Shown here one piece after another: positions 31,489 through 42,246 of a DNA stretch of 64,000 bases (positions are counted from its first letter, which is position 1; each line of letters starts with the position of its first letter). This stretch comes from Prochlorococcus sp. AG-463-P14 (GTDB lineage: Bacteria > Cyanobacteriota > Cyanobacteriia > PCC-6307 > Cyanobiaceae), in NCBI GenBank assembly GCA_003209275.1, contig QCRX01000001.1, positions 1 through 64,000 of the forward strand, given 5' to 3'. The notes beneath the pieces were generated by a model, which did not search any database, was not told the DNA's origin, and was given only the letters and a program-made list of their open reading frames with translations. Both the position numbers and the translations under genes were made by a program.

Positions 31489-32355
31489 TCATTTGGGGCC
31501 ATTTGTTCCCTGCGGATATAACTCATTAAACAATTCACCTAGGCCAATCGTAACGCTTCTTATGGCAGACATTAATTCTTTGTCATCCATTATTTTACTT
31601 ACGTCGCTTCCTAAATCATCAATTTTTTCAGTCAGAGATCTTGTGGAGCTTGCAGTTTTTTGAATGTCACTGAGAGTTTTGGGATTGTCAATTGCAGCTA
31701 ATATGCTGTTGATATGATTGGTGGCTTGATTAAGGTTGGTAATAATTGGCTCTGCTCTGGAAATTTCTTCTTTGGTCTGAAGAATTAATTCATCTAGATT
31801 TTTTTGTGTGCGATCAAATTGTTTTGTTGAATCAACCAAGTTTGAGACAATATTTTGTTGATCTGCCTTTTGAATAATTTTCTCAATTTCTTCTGTCAAG
31901 GTTGATATGCTCATTAATGATTCACCTTTAATAATATCGTTTGCACAAAGGATTCCATTCCCCGAGCATTCTTTTGACCAAGGCATTGGGGTGTTGGGAG
32001 ATAGTTTGTCCCCAAGACTGACTAAAGAAACTTGTGCATCTCCTCCTAGGATTGAGCTAGTAACTACTTTCGCAAAAACAGGTTTAGGTAATTGAAGATC
32101 TCCTTTATTGATTTCAAGAGTTGCTTTTACTGATTTTGGGCTTATATCAATTTTACCGATAGATCCAACAAGGATGCCTCTATAGGTAACAGGTGAACGT
32201 TCTGCTAGACCTGTAGCATCTGCAAAATTTGCGGACACTTTCCAAGTATTTGCACCAATCTTCAATCCGCGAAGCCAAAGTGTTGTGCCTGCAAAGCCAA
32301 CTATGCCTCCCAGAATGGTTAATCCAACAAGAGCATCACGAACACTTCGGCGCAT
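31489..32355 (-). CDS. MlaD/MCE-domain lipid transport protein
   Basis: RRSVRDALVGLTILGGIVGFAGTTLWLRG ... FADATGLAERSPVTYRGILVGSIGKI MCE domain. Confidence 0.88.
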   Translation of the reverse strand: MRRSVRDALVGLTILGGIVGFAGTTLWLRGLKIGANTWKVSANFADATGLAERSPVTYRGILVGSIGKIDISPKSVKATLEINKGDLQLPKPVFAKVVTSSILGGDAQVSLVSLGDKLSPNTPMPWSKECSGNGILCANDIIKGESLMSISTLTEEIEKIIQKADQQNIVSNLVDSTKQFDRTQKNLDELILQTKEEISRAEPIITNLNQATNHINSILAAIDNPKTLSDIQKTASSTRSLTEKIDDLGSDVSKIMDDKELMSAIRSVTIGLGELFNELYPQGTNGPK

Positions 32356-32360
32356 GGAAT

Positions 32361-33146
32361 TTAACTATCAGTTGGTTGCATGGGTCCTTTAAGGCTACCT
32401 GTGCGGAATTGATTGACATATGGATTTTTGCTTTCTTTGAACTCTTCAATTGATCCATCCCATTGGAATTTACCTCCATAGAGCATGAGAACCCTTTTGG
32501 AACAGCGCTCAATTGTGCTTTGAACGTGACTTACAACCATTGAGCATCCGCGAGCAACTTGAGTTGTTTTTACTATTAAATCCTCTATACGGGTGCATGC
32601 GACTGGATCAAGTCCAGCTGTAGGTTCATCATATAAAAGGAGTGGCATAGCACTTTCTTCTAGATGCGGATCATGAATTAAGGCCCTTGCAAAACTAACT
32701 CTTTTTTGCATACCTCCACTTAATTGACCAGGAAATTTATCTGCTACGTCGTAAAGTCCAACTTCTTTTAGACAAGTCATAACTAACTCACGAATATCTT
32801 TGTGAGTTAGTCGATGATTCTTCATAAGGAGGAATCCTACGTTCTCCTCAACTGTGAGTGATCCCAATAGAGCAGGGTTTTGAAAAACTAATCTGACATC
32901 TGGTGGATGACTTTGATCAAGTCGAAGATAATCTTGATTCTTTCCAAATAAACTAATCTTTCCTTCTGTAGGTAATAGAAGTCCAGCCAATAGCCTTAGG
33001 ACTGTTGACTTCCCACAGCCTGACGGTCCTACTATGGCTATGCGTTCTCCTGGATTCATCAGCAAGCTGACTTGATCTAACACTGGGTTAGAACCCCATT
33101 GCATTGTTAGGTCTTGCATCTCGACCACCGGCCTGTTTTGAGGCAC
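32361..33146 (-). CDS. ABC transporter ATPase (MlaF-like)
   Basis: Walker A GPSGCGKST, signature LSGGMQKRVSFARAL, Walker B LLLYDEPTAGLDP. Confidence 0.93.
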   Translation of the reverse strand: MPQNRPVVEMQDLTMQWGSNPVLDQVSLLMNPGERIAIVGPSGCGKSTVLRLLAGLLLPTEGKISLFGKNQDYLRLDQSHPPDVRLVFQNPALLGSLTVEENVGFLLMKNHRLTHKDIRELVMTCLKEVGLYDVADKFPGQLSGGMQKRVSFARALIHDPHLEESAMPLLLYDEPTAGLDPVACTRIEDLIVKTTQVARGCSMVVSHVQSTIERCSKRVLMLYGGKFQWDGSIEEFKESKNPYVNQFRTGSLKGPMQPTDS

Positions 33147-33253
33147 GATTATTACTAACTAGAAAAGTGCTCTCTTATCTTGCCTTAGCTGTGAAATAAG
33201 GGAAGCTTCTTTAGAGTTCTCAAACTATCTCCTGTCGAGCTTCGCTCGCACTA

Positions 33254-34675
33254 TTGACCTCGTCGAACATTTCCCATCCACAAAATCGTCGCAGAAAGCG
33301 CAGAGCCTCAAGAAGGCGTAACAAATCTGCCCCATTTACCCATCGTGGGGATTTTGTTACCCGTTCTCTTAGGGCAGTCCGTTGGCTTTTGCCAGGACTA
33401 GTAGTTAAGAGATGGATGCTTACTTCTGGAATGGGCTTGTTAATGGCCCTTATAGGTGCAGCAATTTGGGCTGATCTCAAGCCAATTTATTGGATGATTG
33501 AGATTCTTGTTTGGTTGCTTGGTGCCATAACAAACGTTTTACCTCGCAGCATTACTGGTCCAATTGTTCTTCTTGTTGGCGCAGGATTGTTGCTATGGGG
33601 ACAAAGCCGAAGCTTTGGGTCAATTCAACAGGCATTAGCGCCAGATAAGGACACTGTTCTTGTTGATGCATTAATGGCTAAAAGTAAATTAAAAAGAGGG
33701 CCAAATATCGTTGCAATAGGAGGTGGAACTGGTCTTTCGACTCTTTTGAATGGACTCAAGCGGTATAGCGGCAGAATCACAGCAATAGTTACTGTTGCCG
33801 ATGACGGTGGTAGTAGCGGCATTCTCCGTCGAGAAATGGGTGTTCAACCCCCTGGAGATATTCGTAATTGTCTTGCAGCGCTTTCGACTGAAGAACCATT
33901 ACTGACTAGACTTTTTCAATATCGCTTCTCAGCAGGGAGTGGATTAGAAGGACATAGTTTTGGGAATTTATTCCTTTCAGCGTTAACTGCTATTACTGGT
34001 AATTTTGAAACTGCGATAACGGCTTCTAGCAGAGTTCTTGCTGTTCAAGGACAGGTTGTACCTGCAACAAATGTAGATGTGAGGTTATGGGCTGAATTAG
34101 AAAACGGCCAACGAATTGAAGGTGAATCTGCTATTGGGAAAGCTCCTAGTCCAATAGTCAGAATGGGATGCTTGCCCGAACGTCCTCCGGCTTTGCCCAG
34201 GGCCTTGGAAGCTATAGCAAATGCAGAACTTATTGTGCTTGGTCCTGGGAGTCTCTACACATCACTTTTGCCAAACTTGTTAGTTCCTGAACTTGTTGAA
34301 GCGATTCAGCGAAGTAATGCACCAAAGTTGTATATATGTAATTTGATGACTCAACCAGGAGAAACTGATGGGCTTGATGTTTCTGGCCATCTAAGAGCAA
34401 TAGAAGCACAGCTTGCAAGCCTGGGAATTACTAAGAGAATTTTTAGCTCAGTACTTGCACAAGATGATATGGAGCCATCACCATTAGTTGATTATTATCG
34501 AGCTAGGGGTGCTGAACCAGTTATTTGTGACAGGAGAGCCCTTCAAACTCAGGGATATGAGGTCATGCAAGCTTCTCTCCAAGGAGGCCGGCCTACGGCA
34601 ACTTTGCGTCATGACCCAAGAAGTCTTTCGCTCGCAATAATGCGGTTTTTTCGAAAATACAAGAGAGAGGCTTAG
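33254..34675 (+). CDS. Gluconeogenesis factor YvcK/CofD-like protein
   Basis: [69 protein letters not shown]. Confidence 0.93.
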   Translation: MTSSNISHPQNRRRKRRASRRRNKSAPFTHRGDFVTRSLRAVRWLLPGLVVKRWMLTSGMGLLMALIGAAIWADLKPIYWMIEILVWLLGAITNVLPRSITGPIVLLVGAGLLLWGQSRSFGSIQQALAPDKDTVLVDALMAKSKLKRGPNIVAIGGGTGLSTLLNGLKRYSGRITAIVTVADDGGSSGILRREMGVQPPGDIRNCLAALSTEEPLLTRLFQYRFSAGSGLEGHSFGNLFLSALTAITGNFETAITASSRVLAVQGQVVPATNVDVRLWAELENGQRIEGESAIGKAPSPIVRMGCLPERPPALPRALEAIANAELIVLGPGSLYTSLLPNLLVPELVEAIQRSNAPKLYICNLMTQPGETDGLDVSGHLRAIEAQLASLGITKRIFSSVLAQDDMEPSPLVDYYRARGAEPVICDRRALQTQGYEVMQASLQGGRPTATLRHDPRSLSLAIMRFFRKYKREA

Positions 34676-35247
34676 TAAGCATCTTGCATTTCATAAAAGT
34701 CAGGCTGAACATAATCTTTTCTCAATGGCCAGCCTTTCCAATCTTCTGGCATTAAAAGTCTTTTTGGATGTGGATGACCTTCGAAATTAATTCCGAACAT
34801 ATCGAAAGTTTCTCTTTCTTGCCAATCAGAGCCTTTAAAAAGTCTATAAAGACTAGGCACTTTAAGCTCCCCATCACGAGATAAGAAAACTTTCAGTCTT
34901 ACCTCTCTAGGTTTTGATACTGGTTTTATTTTTGAATCTAGGACTAGTTCGCTCATTGCAATGAGATGGTAGAAGCAAACTAGGTTTTGGCCTGGTCCTT
35001 CATCGTAACCACCTTGGCATTGTAAATAGTCGAAACCATTGCTCTTTAAAGCTGATGCAATATCAAGAAGCGAATGAGGTTCTATACCAATTACTTCTAC
35101 ATCTATGTGGTCTGGTTGCAGTGAATCATGGTGAAAACCTTTGCTTTTCAGCCATTGACTTGTTGGACCAGGTTCTGGTCCAGGAGTTATTTCGATATCA
35201 GCTTGAGGATCAGCATTGTTATTAGCTTGTGAAGTTTCTTGATTCAT
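34672..35247 (-). CDS. ndhJ: NAD(P)H-quinone oxidoreductase subunit J
   Basis: [39 protein letters not shown]. Confidence 0.96.
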   Translation of the reverse strand: MNQETSQANNNADPQADIEITPGPEPGPTSQWLKSKGFHHDSLQPDHIDVEVIGIEPHSLLDIASALKSNGFDYLQCQGGYDEGPGQNLVCFYHLIAMSELVLDSKIKPVSKPREVRLKVFLSRDGELKVPSLYRLFKGSDWQERETFDMFGINFEGHPHPKRLLMPEDWKGWPLRKDYVQPDFYEMQDAY

Positions 35248-36020
35248 TAATTTTTTTCGCTTGATGTAATAGGTTCTAAGGAGCTCTCTCCCTCAATCTC
35301 TATTTGCGTCTCAGATGCTGGGGCAAGTGCAGCTTTTTGAGAGGGACTATTTAAGTAAGAACCAGTAACTTGTGGCTCAATTCTTTTCATTTGGTGGGGG
35401 ATTGTGAAATAGCGATGTGTTTGAGACATTTGCCCCCTCTCAGTAATTGATTCATTCCCTACTTTTTTACGGAGCTTGATCACAGCATCAAAAATTGCTT
35501 CTGGTCTTGGAGGACATCCTGGAAGATATAAATCTACTGGAATTAATTTATCTACTCCTCGAACTGCCGTAGTGGAATCAGCACTAAACATTCCCCCAGT
35601 AATTGTGCATGCACCCATTGCGATGACATATTTTGGTTCAGGCATCTGTTCATAAAGTCTTACTAAAGCAGGAGCCATTTTCATCGTTACTGTTCCAGCG
35701 ACTATTAGGAGGTCGGCTTGCCGAGGAGAGCTACGCGGTACCAATCCAAAACGGTCAAAATCGAATCTTGAACCAATTAAGGCTGCAAACTCTATAAAAC
35801 AGCAGGCAGTGCCATATAGGAGAGGCCAAAGACTACTGAGTCTGGCCCAGTTATGAAGATCATCCAGACTAGTGAGAATAATGTTTTCACTAAGTTCGTT
35901 TGTCACTGTCGGAGCCCCGATAGGGCCACAACTTGCTTCACGAAGTTCTCGTATTGCTTTTATAGATGGGGATTCAGTCAAGGAATTAACTCCATTCAAG
36001 TGCTCCTTTTCGCCATGCAT
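35247..36020 (-). CDS. ndhK: NAD(P)H-quinone oxidoreductase subunit K
   Basis: [60 protein letters not shown]. Confidence 0.97.
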   Translation of the reverse strand: MHGEKEHLNGVNSLTESPSIKAIRELREASCGPIGAPTVTNELSENIILTSLDDLHNWARLSSLWPLLYGTACCFIEFAALIGSRFDFDRFGLVPRSSPRQADLLIVAGTVTMKMAPALVRLYEQMPEPKYVIAMGACTITGGMFSADSTTAVRGVDKLIPVDLYLPGCPPRPEAIFDAVIKLRKKVGNESITERGQMSQTHRYFTIPHQMKRIEPQVTGSYLNSPSQKAALAPASETQIEIEGESSLEPITSSEKN

Positions 36021-36348
36021 AGGCTAAGGCAACAATAAGGATGGCGATAAAAATCAGTGCTTCTATAAAGGCCAATAGGCCTAGCCGATGAAACGCAACG
36101 GCCCATGGATATAAAAAAACTGTCTCAACATCAAATATCACGAACACCAAAGCAAACATGTAATACCTGATATTGAATTGAATCCATGCGCCACCTATAG
36201 GCTCCATTCCAGACTCGTATGTGAGTTCTCTTTCACCTTTGCGACTTTTGGGAGAAATTAGCTTGTTGGTTACTAATGCCAATACAGGCACTGCAGTTGC
36301 TAACAGGAGAAAGCCCAGAAAGGAGTCATAACCCTGCAATGCAAACAT
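35986..36348 (-). CDS. ndhC: NAD(P)H-quinone oxidoreductase subunit 3
   Basis: [45 protein letters not shown]. Confidence 0.97.
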   Translation of the reverse strand: MFALQGYDSFLGFLLLATAVPVLALVTNKLISPKSRKGERELTYESGMEPIGGAWIQFNIRYYMFALVFVIFDVETVFLYPWAVAFHRLGLLAFIEALIFIAILIVALAYAWRKGALEWS

Positions 36349-36505
36349 TGAAAAGTATCCATTTGATTAACAGTCTGACATTCGCTGACAAGGACTTCCG
36401 CCGATAGAGTTGGTTTGAATAAAAAAGTCGCTGCAAATTTTGGTTTCAGCTCCTTAAATGGCTTAGTAACTAGCCAACTCAGTTCAAAAATTCGTTATTT
36501 ACGAA

Positions 36506-36862
36506 ATGGACCAACCAGACAAACAAGCTGCAGAATCAAGTGCTGATGAAAGCGCTCATCGATTTGAGTGCCAGGTTTGCTCTTATGTCTATGACCCTAA
36601 AGATGGTGTTCAGAAGTTTGGAATACCCAAAGGAACTGCATTCAAAAGTTTGGATCAATCCAGTTTCCGATGTCCTGTTTGTCGTGAAGGCATCGCAGGC
36701 TTTCGAGACATTGGTCCAGCTTCTAGGCCTAGTGGCTTTGAGGAGAATCTGAATTATGGCTTTGGAGTCAACAACCTCACACCAGGTCAAAAGAATGTAT
36801 TGATTTTCGGTGGCTTGGCGCTTGGCTTAGCTTGTTTTCTATCTCTTTACTCCCTGAACTGA
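36506..36862 (+). CDS. rubA: Membrane-anchored rubredoxin (RubA-like)
   Basis: [16 protein letters not shown]...FRCPVCREG CxxC pairs plus C-terminal TM helix; sits upstream of ycf48-psbEFLJ. Confidence 0.92.
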   Translation: MDQPDKQAAESSADESAHRFECQVCSYVYDPKDGVQKFGIPKGTAFKSLDQSSFRCPVCREGIAGFRDIGPASRPSGFEENLNYGFGVNNLTPGQKNVLIFGGLALGLACFLSLYSLN

Positions 36863-36876
36863 AACCCTGCATTCTT

Positions 36877-37905
36877 ATGAACCGCCTGCTTTCTTACTCT
36901 GTCAATTTTATTTTGGTTTGTTGCCTTGTCTTAGGACTCGGTGGATGTGTAACCACTCGCATTCCATTAGCTTCTTCAAGTCCTTGGCGAGAAGTTCAAC
37001 TTGACACTCAGGCAAATCCTTTAGATATAAGTTTTGTTGACGAGAATCGTGGATTCTTGGTTGGGACTAATCGGTTGATTCTTGAAACCAATGATGGTGG
37101 TAAAACCTGGAAAGATAGGGATTTGGATTTGGAGGATCAGGAGAATTTTCGATTAATTAGTATTGACTTCAATGGGGATGAAGGTTGGATAGCGGGCCAA
37201 CCGGGTTTGGTCTTGCACACTACTGATGGAGGTCAGAATTGGATTCGTTTGGATTTAGGCAACAAATTGCCTGGAGATCCATACCTAATTACAACTCTTG
37301 GAGCAGAAGAAGCTGAATTGGCAACTACAGCAGGAGCTTTATATATGACAAAAGATTCTGGGCAAACTTGGGAAGGGAAGGTAAGTGATGCATCCGGAGG
37401 TGTACGAGACCTCAGGAGAAGTCCTGATGGAAATTATGTGAGCGTAAGCAGCCTTGGGAACTTTTTTGCGACTTTTGAACCTAATCAAGAGAATTGGGAA
37501 CCCCATCAAAGAGCAAGTAGCAAAAGAGTTCAGAGCGTTGGATATCAACCTAATGGTCAATTATGGATGCTCTCAAGGGGGGCTGAGATTCGCTTTAATG
37601 ACGAGAGTGGCGATATAGAGAGTTGGGAAAAGCCAGTGCTTCCAATAGTCAATGGATACAACTATTTGGATCTTGCATGGGATCCAAATCAGAATATTTG
37701 GGCTGCTGGAGGGAATGGGACTCTTTTAGTTAGTAAGGATGGCGGTAAAGAGTGGGAAATAGATCCTGTAGGAGACAGTCAACCTTCTAATTTTATTCGG
37801 ATTTTGTTTGAACCTAGTTCTGATCAGGGAAAAACGAAGGGATTTGTCCTTGGCGAGAGAGGAATCCTGCTTAGATGGAGTGAATTAGCCGCAAATTACA
37901 GCTAA
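36877..37905 (+). CDS. ycf48: Photosystem II stability/assembly factor Ycf48 (HCF136)
   Basis: Lipoprotein-like signal [16 protein letters not shown]; repeated [34 protein letters not shown] blades. Confidence 0.93.
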   Translation: MNRLLSYSVNFILVCCLVLGLGGCVTTRIPLASSSPWREVQLDTQANPLDISFVDENRGFLVGTNRLILETNDGGKTWKDRDLDLEDQENFRLISIDFNGDEGWIAGQPGLVLHTTDGGQNWIRLDLGNKLPGDPYLITTLGAEEAELATTAGALYMTKDSGQTWEGKVSDASGGVRDLRRSPDGNYVSVSSLGNFFATFEPNQENWEPHQRASSKRVQSVGYQPNGQLWMLSRGAEIRFNDESGDIESWEKPVLPIVNGYNYLDLAWDPNQNIWAAGGNGTLLVSKDGGKEWEIDPVGDSQPSNFIRILFEPSSDQGKTKGFVLGERGILLRWSELAANYS

Positions 37906-37994
37906 TGCACAACGCTCTGTAACCATGCCGGCCAACTATTCCCATAGTTGACGCTCATTGTTGATAGGATCTGCAAGCTGATACGCATGAGGCT

Positions 37995-38243
37995 ATGGCT
38001 GCCGGCTCAACCGGGGAACGCCCGTTTTTTGAGATCGTTACCGACATCAAGTTTTGGGTCATCCAAATCGTTACCCTGCCGGCGATCTTTGTTTCAGGAT
38101 TCTTGTTTGTGTCTACAGGCCTTGCCTATGACGTATTCGGGACTCCAACTCCAGATGCTTATTTCCAGGCTTCTGAATCAAAGGCTCCAGTAGTAAGTCA
38201 GCGATTTGAATCCAAGTCCCAACTAGACCTGCGCTTGAAATAA
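37995..38243 (+). CDS. psbE: Cytochrome b559 alpha subunit
   Basis: [47 protein letters not shown]. Heme-ligand position reads I-V-T-L rather than an obvious RYWVIHS motif. Confidence 0.92.
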   Translation: MAAGSTGERPFFEIVTDIKFWVIQIVTLPAIFVSGFLFVSTGLAYDVFGTPTPDAYFQASESKAPVVSQRFESKSQLDLRLK

Positions 38244-38246
38244 ACC

Positions 38247-38384
38247 ATGACACAATCTGCTCCTCTCCAATCTGAAAGGGTCTATCCGATTTTTACGGTT
38301 AGATTTTTTGCCGTGCACGCTCTGGGAGTACCTTCGGTGTTTTTCCTAGGTGCGATTGCAGCTATGCAGTTCATCCGCCGCTAA
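38247..38384 (+). CDS. psbF: Cytochrome b559 beta subunit
   Basis: [45 protein letters not shown], 45 aa; not in supplied ORF track (length cutoff). Confidence 0.95.
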   Translation: MTQSAPLQSERVYPIFTVRFFAVHALGVPSVFFLGAIAAMQFIRR

Positions 38385-38403
38385 TCGATCACCATTACTC
38401 TCA

Positions 38404-38523
38404 ATGCAAGTCAACCCTAATCCAAACAAATTGCCGGTTGAACTAAACCGCACAAGCCTTTATTTAGGACTTTTGCTGGTTTTCGTCATGGGAATTTTGT
38501 TTTCCAGCTATTTCTTTAACTGA
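38404..38523 (+). CDS. psbL: Photosystem II protein PsbL
   Basis: [39 protein letters not shown], 39 aa. Confidence 0.95.
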   Translation: MQVNPNPNKLPVELNRTSLYLGLLLVFVMGILFSSYFFN

Positions 38524-38535
38524 GCTTTTTGAATC

Positions 38536-38739
38536 ATGAGCACGAAACTTAAAGGACCAGATGGACGAATCCCTGATCGATTACCAGATGGTCGTCCTTC
38601 AGTTTCTTGGGAACGTAGATGGACTGAGGGTTCTCTACCTTTATGGGTAGTAGCAACCACAGGTGGAATCGCTGTGATTTTTGTCCTGGGTATTTTCTTC
38701 TACGGTTCTTATACAGGAATTGGCAACGCAAGCTTCTAA
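38536..38739 (+). CDS. psbJ: Photosystem II protein PsbJ
   Basis: [57 protein letters not shown]. Confidence 0.93.
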   Translation: MSTKLKGPDGRIPDRLPDGRPSVSWERRWTEGSLPLWVVATTGGIAVIFVLGIFFYGSYTGIGNASF

Positions 38740-38768
38740 AGAATTCTTGCCAAGCTTTTGAGATTTAA

Positions 38769-38799
38769 AAATCCTCCAAATGGGGGATTTTTTTTTTAG
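38769..38799 (+). terminator. Rho-independent terminator after psbEFLJ
   Basis: AAATCCTCC-AAAT-GGGGGATTTTTTTTTT hairpin with T tract. Confidence 0.85.
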
Positions 38800-38860
38800 T
38801 TTTTTGTGGTTTTTAATTCTTGGGTTGAGTTTTCCAATCACCTATTCAAACAATATTGAA

Positions 38861-39775
38861 TTAAACCGAGGTGAAGTCTCCCCAATATGGAGCTGTAAAG
38901 AGATTGATTCTCTCCCGAGTTGCTGAAGGCACCTTGTCTTTTGATGTCATAAGTCCATTTTTTAGGGCTGTATGGGCATCGCTAGAAGGTCGTGATAATG
39001 AGATTTTCTGGGCAGCAGCCTTTATGATCTTGGTCGCTAATTTTGCGTTTGCTTGAAGATTCTCCAGCACCATTTCTACCGTTACATTCTCATGATTTTC
39101 ATGCCAGCAGTCATAGTCAGTTGCCATTGATAAAGAGGCATAGGCTATTTCTGCCTCTCTGGCTAGTCGAGCCTCTGTGTGATTTGTCATGCCAATAATT
39201 GTGCATCCCCAGTTTCTATAAAGATTGGATTCAGCACGAGTTGAGAATGCTGGTCCTTCCATGGCGAGATAAGTACCGCCTCTATGCAGTTGGCGTCCTT
39301 CCGGCATCAACATTTCTCCTTCATCAGCAAGTATTCGAGAAAGAGTTTGACAAAAGGGATCAGCCATAGTTACGTGCGCCACTGCACCATTTGAAAAGAA
39401 GGTGAGAGGACGTTGATGTGTCCTATCAATGAATTGATCAGGTACGACCATGTCAAGAGGACGTACTTGTTCTTGTAGTGAGCCAACAGCTGAAGGAGAC
39501 AAGATCCATCTAACATCTAGTGACCTTAAAGCCCAGATGTTTGCTTGATATGGCACGTCTGTTGGAGTGAAGTTGTGATGACGTCCATGACGAGCAAGAA
39601 AAACAACTTCAATGTCACCAATTTTTCCTAGACGTAATTTGTCTGATGGCTTTCCAAAAGGAGTTTCGATTGTAAGCTCTTTTATATCTGCCAGTTCATT
39701 CATGTGGTAGAGGCCACTACCTCCTAGGACTCCAATCCTGGCATTGTTTAGACAATGGGACATTGATTTGGTCAA
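38861..39775 (-). CDS. mtnP: 5'-methylthioadenosine phosphorylase
   Basis: IGVLGGSGLYHMNEL, VVFLARHGRHHNFTPTDVPYQANIWAL, EGPAFSTRAESNLYR, GMTNHTEARLAREAEI. Confidence 0.95.
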   Translation of the reverse strand: MTKSMSHCLNNARIGVLGGSGLYHMNELADIKELTIETPFGKPSDKLRLGKIGDIEVVFLARHGRHHNFTPTDVPYQANIWALRSLDVRWILSPSAVGSLQEQVRPLDMVVPDQFIDRTHQRPLTFFSNGAVAHVTMADPFCQTLSRILADEGEMLMPEGRQLHRGGTYLAMEGPAFSTRAESNLYRNWGCTIIGMTNHTEARLAREAEIAYASLSMATDYDCWHENHENVTVEMVLENLQANAKLATKIIKAAAQKISLSRPSSDAHTALKNGLMTSKDKVPSATRERINLFTAPYWGDFTSV

Positions 39776-40045
39776 TTAGTAGCAAAGTTTCCGATGGAAC
39801 TTATTCTAGAGGATCTGTTCTTTAGCATCTCTAACTGTTGGCATGGAAATGTATTTATTCAGTTACTCTTTAAGAGCTTGTAAAAAGTGACCATCTCCTT
39901 CTAGCTTTATAGATTTTACTTTAAATAGACTTTGAGATTCTCTAGGAACCTTGATTTGAAAGATCCTATACTTATCCTTATATCTTCTTCCTGAGTAGAA
40001 TAAAATAGGCTAAATAATTTTTTAGATAGACTCCACCTTTAAATT

Positions 40046-41176
40046 ATGAACATACAAAATAAGGCATGGAGAACTATATGGGTAGAACAAGGAGGACATT
40101 CAATTGGGGTTATTAATCAAACTAAATTGCCACATGAATTCTTAACTTGCACTCTTTCTAATTATCAAGATGTAGTTGAAGCTATTAAAACGATGAAAGT
40201 GCGTGGTGCCCCATTGATTGGAGTGGCTGGAGCTTATGGATTGATGTTGGCTATTCAAGAAGATCCAGATGATTCTTTTCTTGAATTGGCTTCTTCTAAG
40301 TTGCTCGCTACACGCCCTACTGCTGTAAACCTTCTTTGGGCTCTTACACGTGTTCTTGAGAGGGTTAAGCCACTCTCCCTGGCTGAGAGGGCTGAAGCAG
40401 CAAGGTTAGAAGCTGATTTGATTGCAGAAGAAGATGTAGCAATGTGTGAGGCGATTGGAGTGCATGGATGTGAGCTAATTCAAAAACTTGCATCTGCTAG
40501 ACCTGTAGAACGCCAGAAAGAGCCTTTAAATCTTCTTACGCATTGCAATGCCGGTTGGTTGGCAACAGTTGATTGGGGTACAGCATTGGCGCCTATCTAT
40601 AAAGCGCATAGAGCTGGAGTTGACCTTCATGTTTGGGTCGATGAAACTCGCCCTAGGAATCAGGGAGCTAGCCTTACTGCTTACGAGTTATCTCGTGAAG
40701 GAATCCCACATACTTTGATAGTAGACAATGCAGGAGGTTATTTGATGCAACATGGCTATGTGGATGCCGTAATCGTTGGGGCTGATCGAGTAACTCGCTC
40801 AGGTGATGTGTGTAATAAAATTGGAACCTATTTAAAGGCTTTGGCGGCTCAAGATAATGATCTACCTTTTTATGTAGCAATTCCTTCTTCAACTATTGAT
40901 TGGTCTATGAGCGATGGTGTGAGAGAGATACCAATTGAGATCCGTTCACCTAGAGAGATTACACATATTGATGGATGTTTGCTTGAGTCAGCTATTAATA
41001 CTCGATTGGCTACTATTCAAATCAGCCCTAGTGGAACGAAAGGCTTTAACCCGGCATTTGATATCACTCCTTCTAGACTAGTAAGTGCTTTGATTACTGA
41101 GAGAGGTGTGACTTCATCAAGAGAAGAAGGGTTGAAAAAACTTTTTCCAGACCTCTCGAATGGCCAACATCCATAA
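40046..41176 (+). CDS. mtnA: S-methyl-5-thioribose-1-phosphate isomerase
   Basis: MKVRGAPLIGVAGAYGL, LLTHCNAGWLATVDWGTALAPI, DETRPRNQGASLTAYEL, VIVGADRVTRSGDV. Confidence 0.95.
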   Translation: MNIQNKAWRTIWVEQGGHSIGVINQTKLPHEFLTCTLSNYQDVVEAIKTMKVRGAPLIGVAGAYGLMLAIQEDPDDSFLELASSKLLATRPTAVNLLWALTRVLERVKPLSLAERAEAARLEADLIAEEDVAMCEAIGVHGCELIQKLASARPVERQKEPLNLLTHCNAGWLATVDWGTALAPIYKAHRAGVDLHVWVDETRPRNQGASLTAYELSREGIPHTLIVDNAGGYLMQHGYVDAVIVGADRVTRSGDVCNKIGTYLKALAAQDNDLPFYVAIPSSTIDWSMSDGVREIPIEIRSPREITHIDGCLLESAINTRLATIQISPSGTKGFNPAFDITPSRLVSALITERGVTSSREEGLKKLFPDLSNGQHP

Positions 41177-41226
41177 GGAAAATATGTGTAGGTTGGTTTG
41201 GAAAAGTTGTTAATTTCTAAAGTTGA

Positions 41227-42246
41227 TTATAAATAATAGTCTTGATACCAATTGGCGAAATTCCTCACACCTTCCTCAATTGGCGTACTAGGTCGAAACC
41301 CTATCCAATCCTGCAGGGCAAAAGTATCTGCTGCAGTAGCTTGAACGTCACCGGGCTGCATTGGTTGGAAATCTTTAATTGCTCGTTTATCTAAGGCTTG
41401 CTCTAATAAGTCTATAAAGTGCATTAAGTCTATTGGCTGTGAATTGCCTATATTAAATAGTCTATGAGGAACTGCTGCTGTGGCAGGATCAGGATTTAAT
41501 GGATCAAACTCAAGATTAGGTGTCGCAGGCTTGTAGCAGCAACGTAAAACTCCTTCGACAATGTCATCAATATAAGTGAAATCACGTTTCATTTTTCCAT
41601 GATTGAAAACTTTAATTGGTTTCCCAGCAAGGATAGATTCAGCAAAAAGCATAGGTGCCATATCAGGTCGACCCCAGGGACCATAGACAGTAAAGAAGCG
41701 TAACCCTGTTGTAGGAATTTTATATAGATGACTATATGTATGAGCCATTAGCTCATTTGCTTTTTTTGAGGCTGCATAGAGACTTACTGGATGATTAACT
41801 GGATGTCTTTCATTGAAAGGTAATCTTGTATTCCCTCCGTATACCGAACTACTTGAGGCATAAATTAAATGCTCAACTCCATAGGCTCGACATGCCTCGA
41901 GTATGTAACCAAAGCCTACAATATTTGCTTGTATGTAGGCAGAAGGATTCTTAAGAGAATATCGGACACCTGCTTGAGCAGCGAGGTTAATTACTACTTG
42001 GGGCTTTTCTTTTTCAAAAATATGCTCTAGAGACCCCTTGTTTTCAATGTCTATTTGATGAAATGACCAGTATGCACTTTGAGGACAGTTTTCAATTTTT
42101 TTTATTCTCGCCGCCTTTAGACTTTGGTCATAGTAGTCGTTCAGGTTATCTATGCCGATTACTCGCTCTCCATTAGCGAGTAGCCGGCGTACAAGTGCGG
42201 CACCTATGAATCCTGCTGCACCTGTAACTAGGAAGGATCCTCTCAA
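41227..42246 (-). CDS. NAD-dependent epimerase, probable UDP-glucuronate 4-epimerase
   Basis: FLVTGAAGFIGAALVRRLL, VINLAAQAGVRYSL, SSSVYGGNTRLPF, FFTVYGPWGRPDMAPMLF; paired with UDP-glucose dehydrogenase. Confidence 0.92.
   Translation of the reverse strand: MRGSFLVTGAAGFIGAALVRRLLANGERVIGIDNLNDYYDQSLKAARIKKIENCPQSAYWSFHQIDIENKGSLEHIFEKEKPQVVINLAAQAGVRYSLKNPSAYIQANIVGFGYILEACRAYGVEHLIYASSSSVYGGNTRLPFNERHPVNHPVSLYAASKKANELMAHTYSHLYKIPTTGLRFFTVYGPWGRPDMAPMLFAESILAGKPIKVFNHGKMKRDFTYIDDIVEGVLRCCYKPATPNLEFDPLNPDPATAAVPHRLFNIGNSQPIDLMHFIDLLEQALDKRAIKDFQPMQPGDVQATAADTFALQDWIGFRPSTPIEEGVRNFANWYQDYYL

Noticed and set aside
34672-34675. Convergent stop-codon overlaps (YvcK-like/ndhJ, and also histidine kinase/cobS at 12951-12970 and ygfZ/nuclease at 19166-19180)
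   Set aside because: Ordinary for a streamlined Prochlorococcus genome; no sign of a special element.
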